Source: Mycetocola lacteus
GTDB taxonomy: Bacteria > Actinomycetota > Actinomycetes > Actinomycetales > Microbacteriaceae
Direction of reading: 5' to 3'
Assembly (NCBI RefSeq): GCF_003667575.1
Contig: NZ_RCUY01000005.1
Coordinates: forward strand, 620,001-684,000
DNA length: 64,000 bases
Shown in pieces: positions 36,719 through 48,295 of the stretch. A model generated the notes under the pieces. The model had not been told where the DNA came from. It ran no database searches and saw only the letters and a list, made by a program, of their open reading frames with translations. The position numbers and the translations under genes are program-made. How positions within the stretch are numbered: position 1 is the first letter of the stretch; the number at the start of each line of letters is the position of its first letter.

Positions 36719-37633
36719 TTAGTCGTTTACGGTTGCGGTGACGGCGGGATTGGCTGCCGCAGCCGCGCTGGTTGCCTCGTCCGCAGGCGCCTGGGTCGAG
36801 ACATCCGATGAGCTCGCGGGTGTATTCGGAGTCTCGGCGGCGACACTCGCATCATCGAGCAGCTCGTCGAATACGATGGCCGAGATGTTGTCCCGTCCAC
36901 CGTTGCCCAGGGCAGCCGTAAACATGGCCAGGAGGGCGTCGGCGGGGGTTTCCGAGTTTTCCAGGAAGTGCTGGATGCCGTAGTCGGTGAGTTCCTTGGT
37001 GAGCCCATCGGAGCAGACGACCCAGCGTGCCCCGGGTGAGGTACGCACGGTCACGTAGTCGGGAATGGGATCTTCATTGAGTCCCACCGCCCGGGTAATG
37101 ACGTTGCCGTGCGGGTGGTTTTCGGCTTCGGCGGGGCTGATCGCACCCGCGGAAAGCAGTTCTTGGACGATTGAATGATCGACGGTGATCTGGTCCAGAC
37201 GCCCCTCGGCAAGGCGGTAGACCCGCGAGTCGCCGATGTTGAGCACCGACCATTGGCTCTCGGCTGCACCGGCCCCGGCGTACACAACACCGGTGATGGT
37301 GGTTCCCGTGCCCAGCTCGGAGGGCCCGACGGCCTCGGCCATCTGATGCACCGCACCGCGGAGGGAGTTTTCGAGGTTTTCCCGAGTCACGGTTGCCCCG
37401 CTGTCCAGGAGAGACCCGAGGTGGTCAACAACGGCGGCCGAGGCAACCTCGCCAGCCTCATGTCCACCCATTCCGTCGGCAACAACAAACAGGGGGAAGC
37501 GGGCGATCAAGGCGTCCTGATTGACCTCGCGCTTTCGACCGGTATCGGTTGCGCTCGCCCATCGGATGATGAGGTCTGCGCCCTCAGATCGGGGAACACG
37601 GTACGAGCCGCTATGCACGTCAAGCTCGCTCAC
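36719..37633 (-). CDS. PP2C-family serine/threonine phosphatase
   Basis: A 304-residue soluble Mg/Mn-dependent phosphatase. The metal-binding motifs are VVADGMGGHEAGE, IGDSRVYR, VVCSDGLTKEL and GGRDNISAIV, in family order. The C-terminal 55 residues are Ala/Thr/Pro/Ser-rich and probably disordered. Unlike PstP it has no membrane segment. The GTG at 37633 follows AAAGGA by six bases; the longer open frame upstream is antisense noise. Confidence 0.93.
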   Translation of the reverse strand: MSELDVHSGSYRVPRSEGADLIIRWASATDTGRKREVNQDALIARFPLFVVADGMGGHEAGEVASAAVVDHLGSLLDSGATVTRENLENSLRGAVHQMAEAVGPSELGTGTTITGVVYAGAGAAESQWSVLNIGDSRVYRLAEGRLDQITVDHSIVQELLSAGAISPAEAENHPHGNVITRAVGLNEDPIPDYVTVRTSPGARWVVCSDGLTKELTDYGIQHFLENSETPADALLAMFTAALGNGGRDNISAIVFDELLDDASVAAETPNTPASSSDVSTQAPADEATSAAAAANPAVTATVND

Positions 37634-37812
37634 GTGGATTCCTTTCGGCCAATTGTTCTCGCAACCGGCGACACATTGGCACCGAGTATTGTTTCCTCGT
37701 TCGATGAGTCTATCGAGGTTCAGCCCCGACGCGCGACTTTGAACCGGGCTAGGGTATGTCAGAAGGTACCGGTTTTGCTGAGAATTGGCCACCGACTCAC
37801 CCCAAGGACGCA

Positions 37813-38532
37813 TTATCCATCGGGGGATGCCTCGGTGGGTAGACCCAATCGCTGGACCGCCCGCGTCCCGGGCGCGGCCAAATAGTGTCCCCAGTGTGCC
37901 CCCGACACCACCAGTGCATCCCGCACCGTGTAGCCGGCGATCTCCGCATGGGTCAACACCTCGCCCACAAAATCTCGCCAGGGCAGCGAACTCGCGGCGC
38001 GGATCCGGCCAATCGACCGGTCGGTGTACACCACGGGCAGAATGGAGTCGGCGTGTGGGATCCGGCAAAAAACCCCGATCATCGCCCGAGCGCGATTGTC
38101 CAGGGCCCGCGCCCACTCCTGCTCGGGATCCGCGGACCCGCTGGAATCCGCGGACCCGGTGGATTCCGCGGGCGGACCCGGCTCAACCTCCGGAGTATCA
38201 TTCGACCCCGTCTTGGCGCTCACAGGATCTCCCGGCCCTCTCTCGGCCTCCGTGAGGTTTCGATGCTCGGCCTCCGTGAGGTGTCGATGCTCGGCCTCGC
38301 CGGGGTCTCCCGATGCTGCGGAGGGGCTCCGCGCCGCCGCACCGAGAAGGCCAAAGGCGCCATCGTAGACATCGGTCTGCCCCGACCGGCGGGGCAGATC
38401 GAAGCGGAGCAACCCGCAGGTGTGCCCCTCGGCGAAGGCGACCAGCAGGATGCAGCGTCGCGGGGCATCCCCGAGGAGCCGAGGAAGTACGCGCAGAAAG
38501 GCATCGGGCGTGTGTGCGTGAAAGATTTTCAT
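37813..38532 (-). CDS. DUF4192 family protein
   Basis: A 239-residue actinobacterial protein of unknown function. The DUF4192 parts are at the N-terminus (LPRLLGDAPRRCILLVAF) and C-terminus (ARAMIGVFCRIPHADSILPV; RDFVGEVLTHAEIAGYTV). Between them (about 70-135) is a low-complexity, Glu/Ser/Pro-rich linker with an internal repeat around EAEHRHLTEAEHRNLTEAE. GAGG lies eight bases before the ATG at 38532. It may be shorter at the C-terminus than related proteins, which I could not check. Confidence 0.75.
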   Translation of the reverse strand: MKIFHAHTPDAFLRVLPRLLGDAPRRCILLVAFAEGHTCGLLRFDLPRRSGQTDVYDGAFGLLGAAARSPSAASGDPGEAEHRHLTEAEHRNLTEAERGPGDPVSAKTGSNDTPEVEPGPPAESTGSADSSGSADPEQEWARALDNRARAMIGVFCRIPHADSILPVVYTDRSIGRIRAASSLPWRDFVGEVLTHAEIAGYTVRDALVVSGAHWGHYLAAPGTRAVQRLGLPTEASPDG

Positions 38533-38618
38533 GTTCACAGCCTCACCCGGAGCAGGCGTTCTCGCGCCACCCGCTGCCCACTCTGTGGATAACTTGGGTG
38601 CCCGACGGCCCTGTGGAA

Positions 38619-38654
38619 AACGCCCGCGGCTCCCCGAGGAGAGACGCGGGCGTT
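38619..38654 (-). terminator. Terminator after the deaminase gene
   Basis: A ten-base-pair inverted repeat AACGCCCGCG / CGCGGGCGTT spanning 36 bases, about 18 bases beyond the stop codon of the deaminase gene. Confidence 0.7.
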
Positions 38655-38672
38655 ACACGGTGCCTGCGGCGG

Positions 38673-39695
38673 CTAGGAGGCCGTGTGAGCCGCCACGTAG
38701 GCGTCCACCTCGGCAAGGTAGGCATCACGACGGAACGGGGTGAGCCAGGAGGCCTCAAACGAGTTCCGGGCGAGCTGCGCGAGCTCCTCGATGCCCAGGT
38801 CGGCCTTCTCGGCCAGCGCCACATAGTTGTCGGCCACGTACCCACCGAAGTAGGCGGGGTCATCGCTGTTGATGGTGACCTTGAGACCACGACGCAGCAG
38901 CGCAACAATCTCATCGGACTTCATCTGGTCGGTCACAAACGAGTTGGAGATCGGGCAGGTCGTGAAACCCAGCCCGCGAGCCTTGGCGGCCTCAACCAGC
39001 TCATCGTTCTCGACGATATTGGTGCCGTGGTCGATCCGGTCCACCTGGATATCCTCGATGACCTGGCGGATGTTCTCGATCGAACCCTCCTGGTCGATAT
39101 CGCAGTGCATGGTCAGCAGGAACCCCTCGGCCTTGGCCCGGGCGAACACGGCGGCAAACTTGGCCGGCGGGTTGCCGCGCTCATCGGAGTCGAGCCCGAG
39201 GCCCAGGATCCAATCCTTATAGGGCAGCGCCTCCATCAGGGTCGCCATCGCAAACTCGGCGGAGAAATCACGCAGGATGCACAGAATCAGTTCACCCTGG
39301 ATGCCAAACTCGGCGCGTGCCTCGATGATCGCCTGGCGGTAGCCGCCGATGACGTGCGCAAACGGGACGCCCCGCGAGGTGTGGGCCTGCGGGTCGAAGA
39401 ACATCTCGGCGTGCCGGGTCCCCTGGCTCGCGGCCTTCTTCAGGTAGGCGTAGGCGAGGTCACGGAAGTCTTCGGCGGTCTGCAGCACGCCCATGGCCGG
39501 GTAGTAGACCTGGAGGAAGCTGGTCAGGTCGTGGAAGTTATAGGTCGCACGGACCTCCTCCACGGTCTTCTCGGCCAGCTCGATGCCGTTGCGGGCGGCG
39601 AGGGCGAACTTCAGTTCGGGTTCGAGGGTGCCCTCGAGGTGGAGGTGCAGTTCGGCCTTGGGTAGGCCGTGGGCGAAGGCAACAAGATCGGTCAT
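38673..39695 (-). CDS. Adenosine/adenine deaminase family protein
   Basis: A 340-residue zinc hydrolase of the adenosine deaminase family acting in purine salvage. Metal ligands are in ELHLHLEG, a His in TMHCDIDQ and DHGTN, and the late Asp pair in NSDDPAYFGGY. The SDDPAYFGGY form and TTCPISNSFV resemble adenine deaminases (fungal Aah1 type) more than classical adenosine deaminases, so adenine to hypoxanthine is a real alternative. The ATG at 39695 follows AGGAG by eight bases. Confidence 0.9.
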   Translation of the reverse strand: MTDLVAFAHGLPKAELHLHLEGTLEPELKFALAARNGIELAEKTVEEVRATYNFHDLTSFLQVYYPAMGVLQTAEDFRDLAYAYLKKAASQGTRHAEMFFDPQAHTSRGVPFAHVIGGYRQAIIEARAEFGIQGELILCILRDFSAEFAMATLMEALPYKDWILGLGLDSDERGNPPAKFAAVFARAKAEGFLLTMHCDIDQEGSIENIRQVIEDIQVDRIDHGTNIVENDELVEAAKARGLGFTTCPISNSFVTDQMKSDEIVALLRRGLKVTINSDDPAYFGGYVADNYVALAEKADLGIEELAQLARNSFEASWLTPFRRDAYLAEVDAYVAAHTAS

Positions 39696-39884
39696 GAAAC
39701 GAGCTCCTGGGTATGAGATGTGCGTGGGGGTTCCGGGACGCAACAAGCTCGGCATCCCGGACGCATAACCAGTCTATTCGGCAACACATGCCGCGAAACC
39801 CTGCCTGCACGTCCGACCGCGGCGCCGCGAAGCGGATCGGGCAGTCAGTAACCGAGGCAGGGAACCCTACCGGTGGTCCTGCCC

Positions 39885-40652
39885 CTACCGCAGCTCCTCG
39901 AACCGAATCTCACCCTCGGCAATCGACGCGGTGAAACCCTGCTCGGTTGCCCATTCGACAAACTGCGCGGCATTGCGGCAGCCGGGACGGGTGGCCAGGA
40001 GCCGGGCCACCAGCAAGCCCTTTGTCTTCTTATTGAAGTGGTTGAGGGCGTTGCCCGGCGTGCTCTGCCCCGGCTCAGGAGCGGCGACCACGCGCAGATA
40101 GGCGTGATTGCCGGTGGCGGCCAGCGGCGAGAGCGCCACATACGCTTCCGAGCGCAGGTCCAGCACAAAGCCGTGCAGGGAGGCCAGGGCGGCCGCGCCC
40201 GCAGCTGCCCAGCGCTTCTTGAGTGTGGTCGGCGGCACCTTTGCGGTGGCCGAGAGTCGATAGTTGGGCAGCGGGTCCATCGCGCCCACCGGCCCAAACG
40301 GGGCCGACTGAATCAGAATGTGCGCGGCCGCCCAGGTGCGCTCGGCACGCGAGAGCGTGGGGGCCTCGATGGGGTCAAACAGCACCCCGGTGTAGCGCTC
40401 CAGCGCGGGCAGGCGCGGGGCGGATTCCAGCGCGGTGTTGAGCGCCACCTCCCCCGCCAGCCGAGCGCCGAGTTTGAGAGCCGCGGCGGCGGCCACCGGA
40501 TCCGCGCAGAGAAGCTCCAGATCGGCCACCAGCTCCTGGCGTACAATCCCCAGCTCAGGGAAACGAAGCCCCGAATAGAGGTCCTCGTTAAACGACACCG
40601 CCCCCGGTTCATCCTGCCGCTTGGTCTCCGAGGGAGGCAGCAGAATAAACAC
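39885..40652 (-). CDS. yaaA: YaaA family protein (peroxide stress response)
   Basis: A 255-residue protein of the YaaA/DUF328 family: N-terminal FILLPPSETKR, central DLRSEAYVAL and C-terminal NHFNKKTKGLL. E. coli YaaA limits intracellular free iron and oxidative DNA damage and can bind DNA. It starts with GTG at 40652, 31 bases after atpC in the same direction, so it may be read from the ATP synthase operon. Confidence 0.9.
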   Translation of the reverse strand: MFILLPPSETKRQDEPGAVSFNEDLYSGLRFPELGIVRQELVADLELLCADPVAAAAALKLGARLAGEVALNTALESAPRLPALERYTGVLFDPIEAPTLSRAERTWAAAHILIQSAPFGPVGAMDPLPNYRLSATAKVPPTTLKKRWAAAGAAALASLHGFVLDLRSEAYVALSPLAATGNHAYLRVVAAPEPGQSTPGNALNHFNKKTKGLLVARLLATRPGCRNAAQFVEWATEQGFTASIAEGEIRFEELR

Positions 40653-40683
40653 GGGGGCGGGTCGTAGGGGTGAAGCGGGCGAA

Positions 40684-40947
40684 CTAGCCGACGAGCGAGG
40701 CAGCGCCGGCGACGATGCTCACGGAGTTGTGCTCAACCGAGAGGAATCCACCGTCCGCCTGAGCAACGATCTTCTCGCCGTTTTCGAGGGTGATCCGAAC
40801 CTCACCGCTGGCCAGAATGGCCAGCAGCGGCTCGTGACCGGCAAGAATACCGATCTGACCCTCGACGGTACGAGCTACGACCTGCTTCGCTTCGCCTGTC
40901 CACACCTCGTGGGAAGCCGAAACAACACTGACGGAAAGAACGGCCAT
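40684..40947 (-). CDS. atpC: ATP synthase epsilon subunit (short form)
   Basis: An 87-residue central-stalk subunit of F1. Only the N-terminal beta-sandwich is present (LSVSVVSASHEVWTGEA; GQIGILAGHEPLLAIL; ending VAGAASLVG). The C-terminal helical hairpin that inhibits rotation in E. coli and Bacillus is missing, and no frame continues it. The ATG at 40947 is two bases after the atpD stop codon. It is the last gene of the atp operon. Confidence 0.93.
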   Translation of the reverse strand: MAVLSVSVVSASHEVWTGEAKQVVARTVEGQIGILAGHEPLLAILASGEVRITLENGEKIVAQADGGFLSVEHNSVSIVAGAASLVG

Positions 40948-40949
40948 GA

Positions 40950-43326
<2,377 letters not shown>

Positions 43327-43329
43327 GGG

Positions 43330-44940
43330 TTAGCGACGTCCCTTGACGATCTTTTCCTGGTCGTTTTCCGCTTCGACTACCTCTTCGTCGTGCTCACCCT
43401 TGGCGATGAACTCCTTGGAGAATGCGTCAACAGCGGCCGACAGTGCGTCACGAGTGTCGTCGTCAAGCACGTTGGTCTCGCGGAGGGTCTTCAGAACCTC
43501 GGTGTTGCGAGCCAGGTAGTCGTGCAGCTCCTTCTCGAAGCGCAGAACGTCCTCCACCGGAACGGTGTCGAACTTGCCGTTGGTACCGGCCCAGATCGAA
43601 ACGACCTGGTTCTCGACCGGCATCGGCGAGTACTGCGGCTGCTTGAGCAGCTCGGTCAGGCGTGCACCACGGGCCAGCTGACGACGGCTAGCGGCGTCCA
43701 GGTCCGAAGCGAACATCGCGAAGGCTTCCAGCGAACGGTACTGAGCCAGCTCGAGCTTGAGGGTACCGGAGACCTTCTTGATCGACTTGACCTGAGCGTC
43801 ACCACCCACACGGGACACGGAGATACCCACGTCCACTGCCGGGCGCTGGTTCGCGTTGAACAGGTCCGACTGGAGGAAGATCTGACCGTCGGTGATCGAG
43901 ATCACGTTGGTCGGGATGTATGCGGAGACGTCGTTTGCCTTGGTCTCGATGATCGGCAGACCGGTCATCGAACCGGCACCCAGCTCGTCGGAGAGCTTGG
44001 CACAACGCTCAAGCAGACGGGAGTGCAGGTAGAAGACGTCACCCGGGTAAGCCTCACGCCCCGGCGGACGACGCAGCAGCAGCGACACGGCACGGTAGGC
44101 CTCGGCCTGCTTGGAGAGGTCATCGAACACGATGAGGACGTGCTTGCCGTCGTACATCCAGTGCTGACCAATGGCCGAACCGGTGTACGGAGCGAGGTAC
44201 TTGAAACCTGCGGGGTCGGATGCGGGGGACGCCACGATGGTGGTGTACTCCAGCGCGCCGGCCTCTTCCAGGGCACCCTTCACCGAGGCGATGGTGGAGC
44301 CCTTCTGGCCGATTGCTACGTAGATGCAGCGAACCTGCTTCGAGGGGTCACCGGTTGCCCAGTTGTCCTTCTGGTTGATGATGGTGTCGATCGCGATTGC
44401 GGTCTTACCGGTCTGACGGTCACCAATGATCAGCTGACGCTGACCGCGACCGACGGGGATCATGGCGTCAATAGCCTTGATACCGGTCATCATGGGCTCG
44501 TGCACGCTCTTACGCTGCATCACGCCGGGAGCCTGGAGCTCGAGGGCGCGGACACCGTCGGTAGCGATCTCACCGAGACCGTCAATGGGGTTACCCAGCG
44601 GGTCAACAACGCGACCCAGGTAGCCGTCACCAACCGGAACGGAGAGAACCTCACCGGTGCGAGTGACCTCGAGGCCCTCGACGATGCCGCCGAACTCACC
44701 GAGAACAACAACACCAATCTCGTTTTCGTCGAGGTTCTGGGCGAGACCAAGCGTGCCATCCGCGAAACGGATGAGCTCGTTAGCCATTACGCCCGGGAGG
44801 CCCTCAACGTGAGCGATGCCGTCCGCGGCGTCAACCACGTGGCCCACCTCGGTCTTGGAGGCCGAGCCGGGCTCGTATGCCGATACGAAGTCCTTGAGAG
44901 CATCACGGATCTCGTCGGGGCTGATCGTAAGTTCTGCCAT
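43330..44940 (-). CDS. atpA: ATP synthase alpha subunit
   Basis: A 536-residue non-catalytic nucleotide-binding subunit of F1. P-loop GDRQTGKT, then [12 protein letters not shown] and the arginine-finger region [14 protein letters not shown]. The C-terminal tail is charged ([19 protein letters not shown]), as in other actinobacterial alpha subunits. It lies between atpH (55-base gap) and atpG. Confidence 0.98.
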   Translation of the reverse strand: MAELTISPDEIRDALKDFVSAYEPGSASKTEVGHVVDAADGIAHVEGLPGVMANELIRFADGTLGLAQNLDENEIGVVVLGEFGGIVEGLEVTRTGEVLSVPVGDGYLGRVVDPLGNPIDGLGEIATDGVRALELQAPGVMQRKSVHEPMMTGIKAIDAMIPVGRGQRQLIIGDRQTGKTAIAIDTIINQKDNWATGDPSKQVRCIYVAIGQKGSTIASVKGALEEAGALEYTTIVASPASDPAGFKYLAPYTGSAIGQHWMYDGKHVLIVFDDLSKQAEAYRAVSLLLRRPPGREAYPGDVFYLHSRLLERCAKLSDELGAGSMTGLPIIETKANDVSAYIPTNVISITDGQIFLQSDLFNANQRPAVDVGISVSRVGGDAQVKSIKKVSGTLKLELAQYRSLEAFAMFASDLDAASRRQLARGARLTELLKQPQYSPMPVENQVVSIWAGTNGKFDTVPVEDVLRFEKELHDYLARNTEVLKTLRETNVLDDDTRDALSAAVDAFSKEFIAKGEHDEEVVEAENDQEKIVKGRR

Positions 44941-44996
44941 CTTCTTCCCTATCTGTGCGGAGACGATAAGGTCTCCTGCGAATTTGTCTGGCTGTG

Positions 44997-45791
44997 CTAG
45001 CCAGCAAGCTGAAGTCGGAGTTCCGACAGACGCGTCGAAACGCTTCCGTCGAACACGTCGTCGCCGATCTGAACCCGAAGGCCACCAATGATGGTCGGGT
45101 CGATGATCTTGTTCACCCGAAGGCTGCGACCATACTGTGCGCTGAGGCTGGCGGAGAGCCGCTCAACCTGGGCGTCACTCAGCGGAACGGCGCTGGTCAC
45201 GGTGGCGATGGCGAAGCCCTGCTGATCGGCGACCGTAGCGGCCGCGGTACGCAGCAGCTCACGGATCCGACGACCACGGGGCTGAGCCACAAGGTGCTCC
45301 ACGATGGCCACGGTCTGCGGGAGAGCCTTGCCCTCAAGCAGCTTGGTGACCACTGCGGCCTTGTCCTTTGCCGTACCCAGCTTGGAGCCGAGTGCGAGTT
45401 CCAGCTCGGCGTCCGAGGCCACGACCTGACCGAACTCAAAGAGTTCGCTCGTAATCGGGGCCTCGGCACCGGCCGAAACGGCGGCGGCACGGAGCCCGAG
45501 GTCTTCGATGCCCTCGAGCAGGTCCACCGAAGTGGACCAGCGCTGCGCGACAACGGAGTTCACCAGACCGAGGGTCGTGGCGCTCACCGCCTTCGCGAAG
45601 ATGCGCTCCGTAGCCGCTACCTTGACCGCGGCTTCGGCAGCCGGGTCCGCGAGCAGCGCGCGCAGCTGGGCACTGGAATCAATTGCACGACCCACAGCGA
45701 ACAGCTCGGTGGCCGTGTTCTGGTCCACCGCGCCGGTCGCCTGCAGTGCCTGCGTTCCTGCGGCGAGTGCTTCTCTGGTTGCGCTACCCAT
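44997..45791 (-). CDS. atpH: ATP synthase delta subunit
   Basis: A 264-residue stator subunit linking F1 to the b subunits. The conserved C-terminal part has [17 protein letters not shown] and [20 protein letters not shown]. It is longer than the E. coli protein (177) because of an extended N-terminal half, but not a b-delta fusion as in mycobacteria, since a separate atpF is present. It follows atpF by four bases. Confidence 0.96.
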   Translation of the reverse strand: MGSATREALAAGTQALQATGAVDQNTATELFAVGRAIDSSAQLRALLADPAAEAAVKVAATERIFAKAVSATTLGLVNSVVAQRWSTSVDLLEGIEDLGLRAAAVSAGAEAPITSELFEFGQVVASDAELELALGSKLGTAKDKAAVVTKLLEGKALPQTVAIVEHLVAQPRGRRIRELLRTAAATVADQQGFAIATVTSAVPLSDAQVERLSASLSAQYGRSLRVNKIIDPTIIGGLRVQIGDDVFDGSVSTRLSELRLQLAG

Positions 45792-45795
45792 TGTG

Positions 45796-46353
45796 TTAGT
45801 TCTTTCCTACGGTCGAGGCCGGAGCGGCCTCGAGGTCGGCGAGGAAGCGGTCGACCAGGCCTGCGGCCTTCTTGTCGTCGCTCAGGCTCTCCCCGATCAC
45901 GTTGCCGGCCAGGTCCAGAGCCAGGGTTCCCACCTCGGTGCGCAGCGAAACCAGGGCGCTCTGACGCTCTGCCTCGATCTGTGCGTTGGCGGTAGCGGTG
46001 ATCCGCGACGCCTCGGTGGTTGCCAGGTCACGAGCCTCGGCCACGATCTGCTTGCCATCCTCACGGGCGGCTTCACGGATTTCTCCAGCCTCCACACGAG
46101 CCTCGGCCAGCTGAGCCGTGTACTTCTCCAGTGCTGCCTCTGCCTCACGCTGGGCCTCGTCGGCCTTAGCGATGTTGCCCTCGATGGCAGCCGAACGCTC
46201 GTCGAGCATTGCCTGCATCTTGGGGAGGAAGACCTTCCAGAACGCAATCAGGATGATGATGAAGCAGACGGACGACCAGACGATGTCGTACGGGGCAGGA
46301 AGCATCGGGTTAGGCGTGGCCTCACCCGAAGCTAAAACTGCTGCATGAAGCAT
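45796..46353 (-). CDS. atpF: ATP synthase b subunit
   Basis: A 185-residue stator subunit: a membrane segment at about residues 24-46 (YDIVWSSVCFIIILIAFWKV), then a long, charged coiled coil rich in Ala, Glu and Arg. A near-perfect AGGAGG lies before the ATG at 46353. It is located between atpE and atpH. Confidence 0.96.
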   Translation of the reverse strand: MLHAAVLASGEATPNPMLPAPYDIVWSSVCFIIILIAFWKVFLPKMQAMLDERSAAIEGNIAKADEAQREAEAALEKYTAQLAEARVEAGEIREAAREDGKQIVAEARDLATTEASRITATANAQIEAERQSALVSLRTEVGTLALDLAGNVIGESLSDDKKAAGLVDRFLADLEAAPASTVGKN

Positions 46354-46383
46354 GATGCCTCCTTATTGTCTGCGAGGGGGTGA

Positions 46384-46665
<282 letters not shown>

Positions 46666-47460
46666 TTAGTGTTCGTCCGCTACTGCCAGCTGAATGTAGA
46701 CAGCAGTCAGCAGCGTGAAGACGTAAGCCTGGAGCACTGCAACCAGGATTTCGAACAGGGTGAAAGCAAAGCCGAATGCCAGGCTTCCGATGCCGAGCAG
46801 CGGCCAGAGGCCACCCGCAGCAAAAATGAAGAACTGCGTGGCTGCAAAGAACAGCACCAGCAGAAGGTGACCAACGACCATGTTCATCATCAGTCGAAGG
46901 GTCAGGGTGACCGGTCGAATGACGAAGGTCGAGACGAGCTCGATCGGGGTCACAATGATGTAGACCGGCCACGGAACCCCTGCGGGGAACAGCGAGTTCT
47001 TGAAGAACTTCTTCGGGCTCTTCTTGATACCGGCATAGATGAAGGTGATGTAAGACACCAGGGCAAGAACCAACGGGACACCGATAACCGAAGTACCGGC
47101 GATGTTGAGGAACGGAATGACTCCCGTGATGTTCAGGAACAGAACCATAAAGAAGATGGTTGTGAGGATCGGCAGGAAGCGCTTGGCGTCCTTTTTGCCG
47201 AGGAGGTCCTCGCCAATGTTGACTCGAACGAGGTCGAGTCCCATCTCGATCAGGCTCTGGAAGCGACCCGGGACGACTCGCATCCGGCGGGTGCCGATCC
47301 AGAACAAAATAAGAAGAGCGGCGACAGCGATGAAACGCACCATCATGATGCGGTTGATCGCGAACGGAGTTCCGTCAAAGAGGAAGACCTCTGGGAAGAA
47401 CTCCATGATGGACGGCGCGTGGAAACCGTCTTCGTTTCCGGTCGGGACCAGCAGGTGCAC
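46666..47460 (-). CDS. atpB: ATP synthase a subunit
   Basis: A 264-residue (from GTG 47460) integral membrane stator of Fo with about five helices. The essential Arg lies in RPVTLTLRLMMNMVVGHLLL. The first residues read HLLVPTGNEDGFHAPSI. The GTG at 47460 has no nearby ribosome binding site, whereas AGGAG sits six bases before an in-frame CTG at 47475, which would give 269 residues; the true start may be there. It is the first gene of the eight-gene operon. Confidence 0.95.
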   Translation of the reverse strand: MHLLVPTGNEDGFHAPSIMEFFPEVFLFDGTPFAINRIMMVRFIAVAALLILFWIGTRRMRVVPGRFQSLIEMGLDLVRVNIGEDLLGKKDAKRFLPILTTIFFMVLFLNITGVIPFLNIAGTSVIGVPLVLALVSYITFIYAGIKKSPKKFFKNSLFPAGVPWPVYIIVTPIELVSTFVIRPVTLTLRLMMNMVVGHLLLVLFFAATQFFIFAAGGLWPLLGIGSLAFGFAFTLFEILVAVLQAYVFTLLTAVYIQLAVADEH

Positions 47461-47754
47461 AGCGTTTACTATCAGCGCTATCTCCTGTTTCGGGCGGGGA
47501 GCTCAGCTCTCGCGACGACGAATGTTTGGACGCCCCCACCCAGGCACGCAGAAAAACTGCACACTTCAGCTGGGGAACTTCAGTTAGCCTATCAAATTTT
47601 TGCCCCCCATTACGCCCGCAAGCTTGTTAAATCCACCGAATTTCTTGCGGATACGGTGTGGAAAACCACAATCGGCGAGGCGCAGGTGTAAAAGCACTCC
47701 CCCGGCACGCCGCAATCCAGCCGATTTGGCGTGGTGCGGTGTCGCATTAAAGCA
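47461..47754 (-). promoter_or_regulatory. Leader/promoter region of the atp operon
   Basis: About 290 bases without a gene between atpB and the terminator of the upstream operon, locally A/T-richer around 47580-47660. It should hold the atp operon promoter. I could not define a convincing -35/-10 pair. Confidence 0.45.
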
Positions 47755-47782
47755 GACGGACCGCGGTTTCCCGCGGCCCGTC
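47755..47782 (-). terminator. Terminator of the tsaC-wecA-atpI operon
   Basis: A twelve-base-pair stem with one mismatch (GACGGACCGCGG / CCGCGGCCCGTC, loop TTTC), followed by CTGCTTTAA on the minus strand, about 55 bases past the AtpI-like stop codon. Confidence 0.75.
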
Positions 47783-47836
47783 TTGAGGGTTGCTCAGCGC
47801 CTACACCCGATGGCTGTGGCGCGTCCGAATGTGTGC

Positions 47837-48295
47837 TCAGGAAGCGGGTGCATCATCCGGGTCGACGTACTTGGGCAGCTCGATGTCGCTGACCGCGGGC
47901 AGACGCCCCTTGGCCACGGCGACGCAGTCCACCACCAGGGTTCCGATGACCCCGACGATCAGGCACAGCAGCAGCACGGTCTTGTTGATCCAGTCGGCAC
48001 CGGAGAGGTTCCAGGCGAGGATCAGGAACAGGACAAACTTCACGATCCAGCCACCCATCACCACACCGAAGAAGATCGGTACGTACAGGTCGGATTTGGA
48101 ATAGCGGTTGGCGATCAGGATCGATGCGACGGTAATGCCCAGGAAGACGGCAGCCATCGCGGTGCCGATCAGCGCCGAAATCACGCCGCGGGAACCATCC
48201 ACCAGCCCGCCGATGACACCGCCGACGATGGCGATGGCCAGCGCGAGCAGCCCACCCCAGATCAGGCTTTTTTTGAAGATCGGGTTGGCATTCAT
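47837..48295 (-). CDS. AtpI-like membrane protein
   Basis: A 152-residue protein with four hydrophobic segments (about 8-30, 37-60, 70-93, 103-125) and a hydrophilic C-terminus ending PKYVDPDDAPAS. Its position directly ahead of the atp operon and its size fit the AtpI (Atp1) family, thought to help assemble the c ring. The sequence identity to the family is not obvious by eye. Its ATG overlaps the stop codon of the glycosyltransferase gene (ATGA). Confidence 0.7.
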   Translation of the reverse strand: MNANPIFKKSLIWGGLLALAIAIVGGVIGGLVDGSRGVISALIGTAMAAVFLGITVASILIANRYSKSDLYVPIFFGVVMGGWIVKFVLFLILAWNLSGADWINKTVLLLCLIVGVIGTLVVDCVAVAKGRLPAVSDIELPKYVDPDDAPAS

